Shown here one piece after another: positions 1 through 7,158 of a stretch of DNA of 14,553 nucleotides (within the stretch, counting starts at the first letter, position 1; the number at the start of each line of letters is the position of its first letter). A program made the translations under genes and the position numbers. The notes under the pieces are model-generated. The model was not told the origin of the DNA and did no database searches. It saw only the letters and a program-made list of their open reading frames with translations. The stretch comes from Actinomycetota bacterium (lineage in GTDB: Bacteria > Actinomycetota > Actinomycetes > Nanopelagicales > Nanopelagicaceae): contig WLQO01000015.1 of NCBI GenBank assembly GCA_009698295.1, forward strand, positions 1-14,553, read 5' to 3'.

Positions 1-170
1 AAGAAGTAAATGCTGGCGAGATCTTGGTCCGTCAGCGCGGTACACATTTTCACCCAGGCAAGAACGTTGGTCGCGGTAAGGATGACACTTTGTTTGCACT
101 TGCTGCAGGCGCAGTTGAATTCGGTCGCGCTCGCGGACGTCGTGTAGTGAACGTGGTTCCGGTCGCTTAA
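1..170 (+). CDS. rpmA: 50S ribosomal protein L27, 3' part (5' end outside window)
   Basis: L27 is a large-subunit ribosomal protein whose N-terminal tail reaches towards the peptidyl-transferase centre. Only the last 55 codons plus TAA (168-170) are present; the reading frame begins at base 3. The visible protein contains the L27 core block GEILVRQRGT, then FHPGKNVGRGKDDTLFALAAG, a close match to the bacterial family. The basic C-terminus with RGRRVVNVVPVA is typical of actinobacterial L27. The N-terminal part and any upstream rplU are outside the window. It is followed by a strong terminator and then obg, the common rplU-rpmA-obg arrangement. Identification is by direct recognition of the conserved core. 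Confidence 0.96.
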   Translation, partial: EVNAGEILVRQRGTHFHPGKNVGRGKDDTLFALAAGAVEFGRARGRRVVNVVPVA

Positions 171-182
171 TTTAGGTTTCTC

Positions 183-218
183 AAAAAGAGCGAGCCGCGT
201 CCGTGGCTCGCTCTTTTT
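183..218 (+). terminator. Intrinsic terminator after rpmA
   Basis: A perfect 14-bp inverted repeat pairs 183-196 (AAAAAGAGCGAGCC) with 205-218 (GGCTCGCTCTTTTT). Two further pairs (G197-T204 and C198-G203) can shrink the loop to GTCC. The 3' arm ends in a T run. The mirrored A run on the 5' side means it could also work on the other strand, but no gene there needs it. It separates the ribosomal protein unit from obg-proB. Confidence 0.93.
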
Positions 219-270
219 ATTTCACATAACTTTATTTATTCAAATTGCATCAAGGAAGGAGCGTTAAGAG

Positions 271-1776
271 ATGACAACATTCATCGATCGTGTGACGCTC
301 TATGCCACTGCCGGAAAAGGTGGCGACGGTTGCGTCTCCGTTAAGCGCGAAAAATTTAAGCCACTTGGTGGCCCTGATGGTGGAAATGGTGGACGCGGTG
401 GCGACATCATCCTTATCGTTGATGCCGGCGTGACTACGCTCCTAGATTTTCACCATTCACCACACCGTAAAGCCACTTCAGGTTCACAGGGATATGGCGA
501 CCGAAAAGATGGAACTTCTGGCGACGATTTAATTCTGCCTGTTCCAAATGGCACCGTAGTTTTAGATTCTCGCGGAAATCAGCTCGCAGATTTAATTGGT
601 ACAGGTACTACATTTCTTGCCGCTCAAGGTGGACATGGTGGACTGGGAAATTTAGCGCTCTCTTCTTCTAAGCGCCGTGCACCAGGTTTTGCACTGCTTG
701 GTGAACCAGGTGAAGAACGCACTCTTTACTTGGAACTCAAATCAGTCGCTGATATCGCACTCGTTGGATATCCCAGCGCTGGAAAGTCATCGCTAATTGC
801 TGCAATTTCTGCGGCTCGTCCCAAGATTGCAGATTATCCATTTACGACGCTTGTCCCTAACTTAGGCGTTGTTCAAGCAGGGGAAACTCGTTTCACTGTT
901 GCTGATGTACCAGGGTTAATTCCTGGTGCATCGCAAGGTAAAGGCCTTGGCCTGGAATTCTTACGCCACGTCGAACGTTGCGTTGCACTTGTACATGTAC
1001 TCGATTGCGGAACTCTAGAAACTGATCGTGATCCAGTAAAAGATTTAGAGATCATCGAAGCCGAACTTGCCCAATATGGCGGCCTAGAAGATCGAGTGCG
1101 CATTGTTGCGCTAAATAAAATTGATCTACCTGATGGCAAGGCTATGGCCGGTATGGTCGCGCAAACTCTGCGCGATAAAGGCTACGAGGTCTATCCAGTT
1201 TCAGCGGCAAGTCGCGAAGGTTTGCAAGAACTTCTCTATGCAATGGCGCGTTTAGTTCAGAAAGCGCGCGCAGCTGCCGCAACTGAAGAACGTACCCGAA
1301 TTATTCTGCGCCCAACCGCAGTTGATGATTCTGGATACACAGTGCAAGCAAATGCCGATGGCTCATTTAGCGTGCGTGGTCAGAAAGTTGTGCGCTGGGT
1401 TCGTCAAACAAACTTTAAAAATGCGGAAGCAATTGGTTATCTCGCTGATCGCCTTGCTCAGCTCGGCGTTGAAAAAGAGCTATTTAAAAAGGGTGCAGTT
1501 GCTGGAAGTGAAGTTCGCATCGGATCTGGCGATAACGAAGTTGTCTTCGAATGGGAACCAACCATTGAAGCAGGAGCAGAACAACTAGCCGGCCACTTAC
1601 ACCGCCGCGGTGAGGATTCTCGCTTGGAAGGCGCTTGGGTTGTAGAAGAAAAGGTTGTCGATCAACTATCTGAAGATGAAATTGCGCAACAATGGGAGTA
1701 CAACGTGGAGGACCCAAAAACTCCACGCCTAATCGAGCCACAATCATCTGATCTAGAGGCAAGCGAGGATAAGTAA
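271..1776 (+). CDS. obg: Obg family GTPase (ribosome assembly)
   Basis: Obg (CgtA/ObgE) is a P-loop GTPase that binds the 50S subunit, acts in late ribosome assembly and is linked to stress control. The 501-residue protein has the three expected parts. The glycine-rich Obg fold occupies about residues 1-158, with many GG/GxGG turns such as GGPDGGNGGRGG. The G domain has G1 GYPSAGKSS (166-174), G3 DVPG (212-215), G4 NKID (282-285) and G5 SAAS (311-314). The OCT domain lies at about 345-430. An acidic tail of about 70 residues follows, as in many actinobacterial Obg proteins. ATG at 271 is preceded by AAGGAAGGAG (252-261), a strong ribosome binding site with 9-nt spacing. The stop at 1774-1776 directly abuts the proB start, so the two are almost certainly co-transcribed. 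I see no convincing promoter between the rpmA terminator and this gene, only AT-rich DNA. Confidence 0.97.
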   Translation: MTTFIDRVTLYATAGKGGDGCVSVKREKFKPLGGPDGGNGGRGGDIILIVDAGVTTLLDFHHSPHRKATSGSQGYGDRKDGTSGDDLILPVPNGTVVLDSRGNQLADLIGTGTTFLAAQGGHGGLGNLALSSSKRRAPGFALLGEPGEERTLYLELKSVADIALVGYPSAGKSSLIAAISAARPKIADYPFTTLVPNLGVVQAGETRFTVADVPGLIPGASQGKGLGLEFLRHVERCVALVHVLDCGTLETDRDPVKDLEIIEAELAQYGGLEDRVRIVALNKIDLPDGKAMAGMVAQTLRDKGYEVYPVSAASREGLQELLYAMARLVQKARAAAATEERTRIILRPTAVDDSGYTVQANADGSFSVRGQKVVRWVRQTNFKNAEAIGYLADRLAQLGVEKELFKKGAVAGSEVRIGSGDNEVVFEWEPTIEAGAEQLAGHLHRRGEDSRLEGAWVVEEKVVDQLSEDEIAQQWEYNVEDPKTPRLIEPQSSDLEASEDK

Positions 1777-2892
1777 ATGAGCCGCAGAGCAGTCATTTCT
1801 GCCAAACGCGTTGTTATCAAAATTGGCTCTTCATCACTTACTGGTACTGCTGGTTCTAAATTAGATAACTCCGCTGTCTCGAAAATTGCAGATCTAGTCG
1901 CATCACTTCGCTCGCGCGGATCAGAAGTTGTACTTGTTTCATCTGGCGCTATCGCCGCTGGTCTTGCTCCATTGGGCTTAAGCGCACGCCCTAAGGATTT
2001 GGCTACGCAACAAGCCGCAGCTTCAGTCGGCCAAGGCTTATTGATCGCAAAATATAACGAGAATTTCTCACGTCACAATCTAGTTTCATCACAAGTATTG
2101 CTGACTACTGAAGATGTGGTCCGCCGTTCTCATTACCAAAATGCACAACAGACGCTTAACAAATTGCTCTCACTCGGTGTTGTTCCAATCATCAACGAGA
2201 ACGATTCGGTTGGAACGCAAGAGATCCGCTTCGGAGATAACGATCGCCTGGCTGCACTTGTTTCACTACTGATTAGCGCAGATCTGTTGGTCTTGATCTC
2301 TGATGTTGATGCCTTATATGACGCGCCACCAACACAAGCCGGTGCCAAAGCAATTCATTTTGTCGATCGTATTAGCGATATTGAAAAGGTAGAAATTGGT
2401 GGAGTCGGTTCATCTGGCGTGGGCAGCGGGGGAATGGTCACCAAGATCGAAGCTGCGCGCATTTCTACTGGTGCGGGTATTCCAATGTTGCTTACCTCAT
2501 TAGAGAAATCAACAGGTGCTTTAAGTGGAGATGAAGCAGGAACTTACTTCGCTGCGCACGGAACTCGTTCTAATTCCCGTCTACTTTGGTTGGCACATGC
2601 CTCAACTCCACGTGGTCGTTTAATACTCGATGCTGGCGCAGTAACTGCAATCCTTGAACGCGGAGTTTCACTTCTTCCTGCTGGTGTAACAGCGGTCGAA
2701 GGTGAGTTCATTTCGGGGGATACCGTGGAGTTAGTCAGCGCAGATAAGAAAGTAATCGCCCGTGGCCTGGTTGCCTTTGATTCAGCGGAGATTCCACAGA
2801 TGTTGGGACGTTCTACAAAAGAGTTGGCGGCATCCTTAGGGGCTGAATATGAGCGCGAACTCGTTCACCGCGATGATCTGGTGCTTCTCTAA
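1777..2892 (+). CDS. proB: Glutamate 5-kinase (first step of proline synthesis)
   Basis: ProB phosphorylates L-glutamate to gamma-glutamyl phosphate, the committed step of proline synthesis, and in most bacteria is feedback-inhibited by proline. The 371-residue protein has an amino-acid kinase domain with the phosphate-binding KIGSS (15-19), SSGAIA (55-60), the glutamate-binding INENDSV (139-145), FGDNDRLAA (152-160), ISDVDALY (174-181) and the glycine-rich GSGGM (216-220). A C-terminal PUA-type domain covers about 280-365. The length is normal for the two-domain form. ATG starts in the base after the obg stop and uses GAGGA at 1765-1769 inside the obg end. Its stop overlaps the end of the opposite-strand hydrolase gene, so there is no terminator of its own. 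Its usual partner proA lies 1.2 kb downstream beyond that gene. Confidence 0.97.
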   Translation: MSRRAVISAKRVVIKIGSSSLTGTAGSKLDNSAVSKIADLVASLRSRGSEVVLVSSGAIAAGLAPLGLSARPKDLATQQAAASVGQGLLIAKYNENFSRHNLVSSQVLLTTEDVVRRSHYQNAQQTLNKLLSLGVVPIINENDSVGTQEIRFGDNDRLAALVSLLISADLLVLISDVDALYDAPPTQAGAKAIHFVDRISDIEKVEIGGVGSSGVGSGGMVTKIEAARISTGAGIPMLLTSLEKSTGALSGDEAGTYFAAHGTRSNSRLLWLAHASTPRGRLILDAGAVTAILERGVSLLPAGVTAVEGEFISGDTVELVSADKKVIARGLVAFDSAEIPQMLGRSTKELAASLGAEYERELVHRDDLVLL

Positions 2893-4034
2893 CTCTTCTT
2901 TTCAGCAACTTGTCTTAATACTGCAGCGACTTTATCGCTGATGCCATCAACACTTGTTGGCATATCGCTTAACTTAACAATTACCGTATCGTGAAGTGCA
3001 TCTTGATAAATAAATTGGCCATGTAGTCCCAACATTAAATTGATACCTTGGTATGGATGCCACATCTGCGCGGCATAACCCCAACCGTAATCAAGATTTA
3101 CGACTGGATTGGAAAGTCGCGCCTTCCAAGAAGTACTTGCAATCTTTGGGGTGCCACTCATCAGCGCCAGACCAACACGTGCGTAATCACGTGCTGTGGC
3201 GTTAAAGCAACAGAACGCCTTCTCGTGGCCACCTACCTTGTCTACGTTCCAAGTTGCATCGTATTGCGCGCCAACTTTCTTCCAGATTCGATCACTAAAT
3301 TCATCAGCCAGTTTATTTCCAGTTACCTTTTGAATTATTAATCCCAGTAATTCAGTATTAACGCTGCGGTACTCCGGGTAAGTTCCTGGATCTTCACGCA
3401 TCTTGCGATTATGTTTGATGAAGAAATTCATATCTGTAGTCGCGTACATTTGCGCAATTGCCACACCCCACCCAGAAGGACCAGTTGGGTAGTTGTCAGA
3501 TACTCCGATGCCGGAATTCATATCTAACAGATCTTTGATGGTGACCTTGTCGAAAGAAGTCCCCGCTTTAAATTCTGGAAGAATCGCAACGAATGTGTCT
3601 GCCTCTCTAATTGTGCCTTCATCAATGAGCTGCCCAATTATCAGCGAGGTCATGGTCTTGGCAACCGAATATGACGGAAGCACTGTGGATTCGGTCTTTC
3701 CATTAAAGTATTTTTCGTAAGTTATTTTGCCGCTTCGAATTACGATGAAGGCATTTGTCTGTGTAGCAATCAAAAATTCGTCGAATGAAACTTTGGCACC
3801 GTTCCACGACACTTCATTAATTACTTCCGATGCTCCAACTGGCCAGGCGATCGCCGAACTTGGGGCTGCAGCAATTACGTGAAAGGGCATTAATTCTGGA
3901 GTCTTCGAAGCTGGTGCAAGTCCTAATTTGATCGCAGCAATAGGTTCTGGATATCTGATCGCCTTAGTAAGTCCGAACAAGGCGATGTATAGGACAAGGA
4001 GAATTACTGCAGATCGACGAATTAATTTGAGCAC
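2889..4034 (-). CDS. Membrane-anchored serine hydrolase, beta-lactamase (class C/NylB-like) fold
   Basis: Seen in the sequence: a 381-residue protein with a basic N-terminus (KLIRR) and one hydrophobic segment (about 8-24) that should act as an uncleaved signal anchor, placing the catalytic part outside the membrane. The SxxK catalytic motif is S123-V-A-K126. The second motif is Y222-R-S-V-N226, and the GLHGQ block at 336-340 occupies the place of the third (KTG-like) motif. CCFNATARDYARVG (275-288) is typical of the COG1680 branch that includes 6-aminohexanoate-dimer hydrolase and EstB-type esterases. The substrate cannot be told; peptidase, esterase, amidase and beta-lactamase activities all occur on this fold. 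The GTG start (4034-4032) lies 6 nt after a TACCCT -10-like box on the - strand, so the mRNA may be leaderless; a GGGAG further upstream has a long 13-nt spacing. It overlaps proB tail to tail by 4 nt and separates proB from proA. Confidence 0.85.
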   Translation of the reverse strand: MLKLIRRSAVILLVLYIALFGLTKAIRYPEPIAAIKLGLAPASKTPELMPFHVIAAAPSSAIAWPVGASEVINEVSWNGAKVSFDEFLIATQTNAFIVIRSGKITYEKYFNGKTESTVLPSYSVAKTMTSLIIGQLIDEGTIREADTFVAILPEFKAGTSFDKVTIKDLLDMNSGIGVSDNYPTGPSGWGVAIAQMYATTDMNFFIKHNRKMREDPGTYPEYRSVNTELLGLIIQKVTGNKLADEFSDRIWKKVGAQYDATWNVDKVGGHEKAFCCFNATARDYARVGLALMSGTPKIASTSWKARLSNPVVNLDYGWGYAAQMWHPYQGINLMLGLHGQFIYQDALHDTVIVKLSDMPTSVDGISDKVAAVLRQVAEKKS

Positions 4035-4040
4035 GGCAAC

Positions 4041-4046
4041 AGGGTA
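4041..4046 (-). promoter_or_regulatory. Putative -10 box of the serine hydrolase gene (leaderless GTG start)
   Basis: Read on the - strand this is TACCCT (TANNNT), followed by 6 nt (GTTGCC) and then the GTG start at 4034. That spacing puts the transcription start at or next to the first codon base. No clear -35 is seen; its place would fall on the first bases of proA. Inferred from spacing only. Confidence 0.5.
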
Positions 4047-4054
4047 ACTCCCGC

Positions 4055-4060
4055 TAGGCT
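4055..4060 (+). promoter_or_regulatory. Putative -10 box of proA (leaderless ATG start)
   Basis: TAGGCT (TANNNT) ends 7 nt before the ATG at 4068, so the A of the ATG would be +1. No ribosome binding site is present in the 33-nt gap before proA, which supports a leaderless mRNA, common in Actinobacteria. The -35 position would fall around 4032-4037, inside the start of the divergent hydrolase gene, and has no good consensus match. Confidence 0.6.
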
Positions 4061-4067
4061 TAAACCT

Positions 4068-5336
4068 ATGGATGCGGTCGCAATAGTTTCGGAGTTAGCG
4101 CTCAAAGCGCGCACTGCCGCCCGCACATTGTCGACTGCTACTGGCGCAGAACGTAAGGCCGCCTTGTACGCAATTGCCGCCGCGATTGAATCTCGCAGCG
4201 CAGAAATTTTGAAGGCAAATGCTGAAGATATTGCACGTGCCAAAAGTGAAGATATGCATCCACAAATACAAGATCGATTGTTGCTAAATGAAGCTCGCGT
4301 TGCCGGAATTGCAAACGGAGCGCGCTTGGTCGCTGACTTGCCAGATCCACTGGGCCAGGTGCTACGTCATTCAACTCTGCCAAATGGTTTGGATTTAAAA
4401 CAGATCTCAGTTCCGTTTGGCGTTATCGGGATGGTTTACGAAGCCCGTCCAAATGTAACTGTGGATGCAGCCGTTATCTTGCTCATGTCTGGAAACGCTG
4501 CGCTCTTGCGCGGGTCATCGACTGCTGCTGCGAGCAATCAAGTACTTGTGACAGTCATGCGCGATGCGCTTTCTAAAACCAAAATTTCGCAAGAGGTAAT
4601 TCAACTAGTTCCATCCGAAGATCGCGCCACTGTTAAGGCGCTGCTTAATGCGCGTGGCAAAGTTGATTTAGTGATTCCACGGGGGAGCGCAGCGCTAATT
4701 CGCATGGTTGTTGATGAATCAACCGTTCCAACGATTGAAACTGGCGCCGGTGTTTGCCATGTATTTGTCGATGAATTTGCCGACATTGCAAAGGCTCTGC
4801 CAATCGTCATTAACTCTAAAACACATCGTCCCAGCGTCTGCAATGCTGCTGAAACCCTCTTGGTGCATCGTGCTATCGCTCCGACATTCTTGCCAATGGC
4901 GCTCAAAGCACTTTCAGATGCGGGTGTTATTTTGCATACAGATGCAACTGCGCAGAAAGTAGCGGAAAAGTTTGGAATTACTTCCACTGCCGCAACGGAA
5001 GAGAACTGGTGTACTGAATACGGAGTTCTTGAGATGAATGTTGGCGTTGTCGATTCAGTAGATGCTGCCGCAGATCACATCGCGAAATACGGAACAAACC
5101 ACACAGAAGCGATTGTTACGGAAAATAAAGCAAATGCAGATCGATTTATTGCGCTTTCAGATTGCGCTGCAGTAATGGTCAATACATCAACAAGATTTAC
5201 TGATGGCGAGCAGATGGGCTTTGGCGCTGAAATAGGTATCTCAAATCAGAAGTTGCATGCCCGTGGTCCTATGGGGTTGGAAGCGATGACAACCACGACT
5301 TGGATCGTCACCGGCGACGGTCAAATTCGCAACTAA
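4068..5336 (+). CDS. proA: Glutamate-5-semialdehyde dehydrogenase (gamma-glutamyl phosphate reductase)
   Basis: ProA reduces gamma-glutamyl phosphate to glutamate 5-semialdehyde with NADPH, the second step of proline synthesis, after ProB. The 422-residue protein has normal family length and an aldehyde-dehydrogenase fold. Visible motifs are PFGVIGMVYEARPNVTVDA (116-134) in the cofactor-binding half, the catalytic cysteine C258 in RPSVCNAAETLLVH, and the ProA signature DHIAKYGTNHTEAI (336-349). The ATG at 4068 gives a family-like N-terminus, has no Shine-Dalgarno sequence and lies 7 nt after TAGGCT, so leaderless translation is likely. ProA is usually next to proB and in the same transcript; here the inserted opposite-strand gene means it needs its own promoter. 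gatC begins 29 nt after its stop. Confidence 0.97.
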   Translation: MDAVAIVSELALKARTAARTLSTATGAERKAALYAIAAAIESRSAEILKANAEDIARAKSEDMHPQIQDRLLLNEARVAGIANGARLVADLPDPLGQVLRHSTLPNGLDLKQISVPFGVIGMVYEARPNVTVDAAVILLMSGNAALLRGSSTAAASNQVLVTVMRDALSKTKISQEVIQLVPSEDRATVKALLNARGKVDLVIPRGSAALIRMVVDESTVPTIETGAGVCHVFVDEFADIAKALPIVINSKTHRPSVCNAAETLLVHRAIAPTFLPMALKALSDAGVILHTDATAQKVAEKFGITSTAATEENWCTEYGVLEMNVGVVDSVDAAADHIAKYGTNHTEAIVTENKANADRFIALSDCAAVMVNTSTRFTDGEQMGFGAEIGISNQKLHARGPMGLEAMTTTTWIVTGDGQIRN

Positions 5337-5356
5337 CCTCCTTTCTGATTAAACTC

Positions 5357-5361
5357 AGGAG
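5357..5361 (+). promoter_or_regulatory. Ribosome binding site of gatC, possibly maskable
   Basis: AGGAG lies 4 nt before ATG 5366 and selects that start over the upstream in-frame ATG at 5300 inside proA. The spacing is short. CTCCT at 5338-5342, just after the proA stop, is exactly complementary and could pair with it in a proA-gatC read-through RNA. A TAAACT at 5350-5355 resembles a -10 box, but its 10-nt distance to the ATG does not fit a leaderless start. Confidence 0.5.
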
Positions 5362-5365
5362 CATT

Positions 5366-5665
5366 ATGAGCAGCCTTTCCCGTGATGAAGTAGCCAAACT
5401 TGCTGCGCTTGCTCGCATCGAAATGAGCGAAGCCGAACTCGTCAATCTTTCTTCACAATTTGGCAGCATTCTCGATGCAGTAGCTCGAGTTCAAGAACTT
5501 AATCTCGAAGGCGTAAAAGCGACTTCCCATCCGCAGCCTATGGAAAATATCTTCAGAGAAGATGTAGTTCAACCAAGTCTTACCCCAGATCAAGCGCTTT
5601 CGGGTGCGCCTGCGCAGGAAGAACAACGTTTCCGCGTTCCACAAATTCTCGGTGAAGCAGAATGA
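5366..5665 (+). CDS. gatC: Asp/Glu-tRNA amidotransferase subunit C
   Basis: GatC is the small subunit that wraps around GatA and stabilises the GatCAB complex, which converts Glu-tRNA(Gln) or Asp-tRNA(Asn) to the amide form in the cytoplasm. With the start at 5366 the protein has 99 residues, the usual size. It opens SSLSRDEVAKLAALARIEMSE, the conserved GatC N-terminal helix, and ends with the conserved FRVPQIL block near residues 89-95. An in-frame ATG at 5300 would add 22 residues of basic, non-GatC sequence overlapping proA, so I reject it. The stop overlaps the gatA start in ATGA (5662-5665), implying translational coupling. It is the first gene of gatCAB. Confidence 0.94.
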   Translation: MSSLSRDEVAKLAALARIEMSEAELVNLSSQFGSILDAVARVQELNLEGVKATSHPQPMENIFREDVVQPSLTPDQALSGAPAQEEQRFRVPQILGEAE

Positions 5666-7158
5666 TTAAAAATACCGCCGCCCAAATGTCGGCATCCCTT
5701 GCAAAAGGCGAGATAACTTCGGTTGAGTTAACCAAACTTCACTTAGATCGAATTGCAGATGTTGACCCAAAAGTTAAAGCGTTTTTACATGTTGATGGAG
5801 AAAGCGCTTTAAATCAGGCAGCAGCAGTCGATGCCGACCGAGCAAGTGGTAAAAAACTTGGCCCGCTTGCTGGCATTCCACTTGCACTGAAGGATGTTCT
5901 TGCACAACAAGGCGTACCAACAACTGCAGGTTCAAAGATCTTGCAGGGTTGGAAACCACCATATGACTCCACCGTCGTAGCAAAATTAAAAGCTGCTGGC
6001 GTTGTAATTTTAGGTAAGACCAATATGGATGAATTTGCAATGGGTTCATCAACTGAAAATTCTGGCTATGGACCAACGTTTAATCCATGGGATTTAACTC
6101 GCACACCTGGCGGTTCCAGCGGTGGATCTGCGGCAGCAGTTAGCGCATTTGAAGCACCGCTTGCGATTGGTTCTGATACTGGTGGATCTATTCGCCAACC
6201 AGCGGCGCTCACCGGAATCGTTGGAGTTCGTCCGACTTACGGTGCAGTATCTCGTTATGGGTTAATTGCTTACTCATCAAGTCTGGATCAAGCAGGACCA
6301 TTTGGTCGCACAGTTTTAGATACCGCGATGTTGCACGAAGTTATCGCAGGCCATGACCCAAGAGATGCCACCAGTATCAACGCACCAGTGCCAGCAGTTG
6401 TTGCTGCTGCTAAATCTGGAGATGTAAAAGGATTGAAGATCGGTGTCATCAAGCAATTACAAGGCGATGGATATCAATCGGGAGTGCAAGCGCGCTTCAA
6501 TGAATCGCTTGAAATTTTGGCATCGCTAGGTGCAGAAATTGTGCAAGTCGATTGCCCAAGTTTTGAATATGCCTTGGCTGCATATTATTTAATTGCGCCA
6601 TCTGAATGTTCTTCTAATTTGGCGCGCTTTGATGCGATGCGTTATGGCCTTCGCACAGGTGAAAGTGATGGGGCATCAGCTGAATCTGTTATGAATTCAA
6701 CGCGCGAAGCCGGCTTCGGCCGCGAAGTTAAGCGCCGCATAATTCTGGGAACTTATGCACTTTCATCTGGTTATTACGATGCGTATTACGGTAGCGCACA
6801 AAAGATCCGCACTCTGATCATCGAAGATTACAAGAAAGCATTTACCCAAGCAGATGTCTTGGTTTCTCCGACTTCTCCGATCACCGCATTTAAGATTGGT
6901 GAAAAATCTGAAGATCCAATTGCAATGTACCTAGCCGATGTGGCGACAATCCCAGTTAACTTGGCGGGAATTTGCGGCATGAGCTTGCCGGCTGGTCTTG
7001 CTGAAGAAGATAACTTGCCAGTTGGTTTCCAAATCATGGCACCAGCAATGCAGGATCAGCGACTTTATCAAGTAGGTGCAGCACTTGAAGCAGCGCTCGT
7101 TTCTAAATGGGGCGGACATTTAATTTCTAAAGCTCCAGCGCTAGGAGGTGCCAAGTAA
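5662..7158 (+). CDS. gatA: Asp/Glu-tRNA amidotransferase subunit A (glutaminase)
   Basis: GatA is the amidase-signature subunit that releases ammonia from glutamine and passes it through a tunnel to GatB. The 498-residue protein has the complete Ser-cisSer-Lys triad: K77 in ALKDVL, S152 in GGSSGGSAAAV (150-160) and nucleophile S176 in GSDTGGSIRQPAA (170-182). The spacings between these residues match those of characterised GatA enzymes. Substrate-region motifs such as KTNMDEFAMGSSTENS (119-134) are intact. The start overlaps gatC by 4 nt and the end overlaps gatB by 1 nt, so the three subunits should be made in matched amounts. A complete gatCAB means the organism forms Gln-tRNA and/or Asn-tRNA by transamidation; the window does not show which. 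Confidence 0.97.
   Translation: MIKNTAAQMSASLAKGEITSVELTKLHLDRIADVDPKVKAFLHVDGESALNQAAAVDADRASGKKLGPLAGIPLALKDVLAQQGVPTTAGSKILQGWKPPYDSTVVAKLKAAGVVILGKTNMDEFAMGSSTENSGYGPTFNPWDLTRTPGGSSGGSAAAVSAFEAPLAIGSDTGGSIRQPAALTGIVGVRPTYGAVSRYGLIAYSSSLDQAGPFGRTVLDTAMLHEVIAGHDPRDATSINAPVPAVVAAAKSGDVKGLKIGVIKQLQGDGYQSGVQARFNESLEILASLGAEIVQVDCPSFEYALAAYYLIAPSECSSNLARFDAMRYGLRTGESDGASAESVMNSTREAGFGREVKRRIILGTYALSSGYYDAYYGSAQKIRTLIIEDYKKAFTQADVLVSPTSPITAFKIGEKSEDPIAMYLADVATIPVNLAGICGMSLPAGLAEEDNLPVGFQIMAPAMQDQRLYQVGAALEAALVSKWGGHLISKAPALGGAK

Noticed and set aside
2889..4034. Calling the serine hydrolase a beta-lactamase resistance gene or a D,D-carboxypeptidase.
   Set aside because: The SxxK fold is shared by many enzymes. 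The CCFNATARDYARVG block and the GLHGQ third motif point to the NylB/EstB-like branch, whose substrate cannot be deduced.
4601..4987. A 128-codon open frame on the - strand inside proA.
   Set aside because: It lies within the conserved proA coding region, including the catalytic cysteine segment, has low-complexity composition and no start signals.
5300..5365. An upstream in-frame ATG at 5300 that would extend gatC by 22 residues.
   Set aside because: The added residues are unlike GatC, overlap the end of proA and lack a ribosome binding site. ATG 5366 gives the conserved N-terminus and has AGGAG before it.
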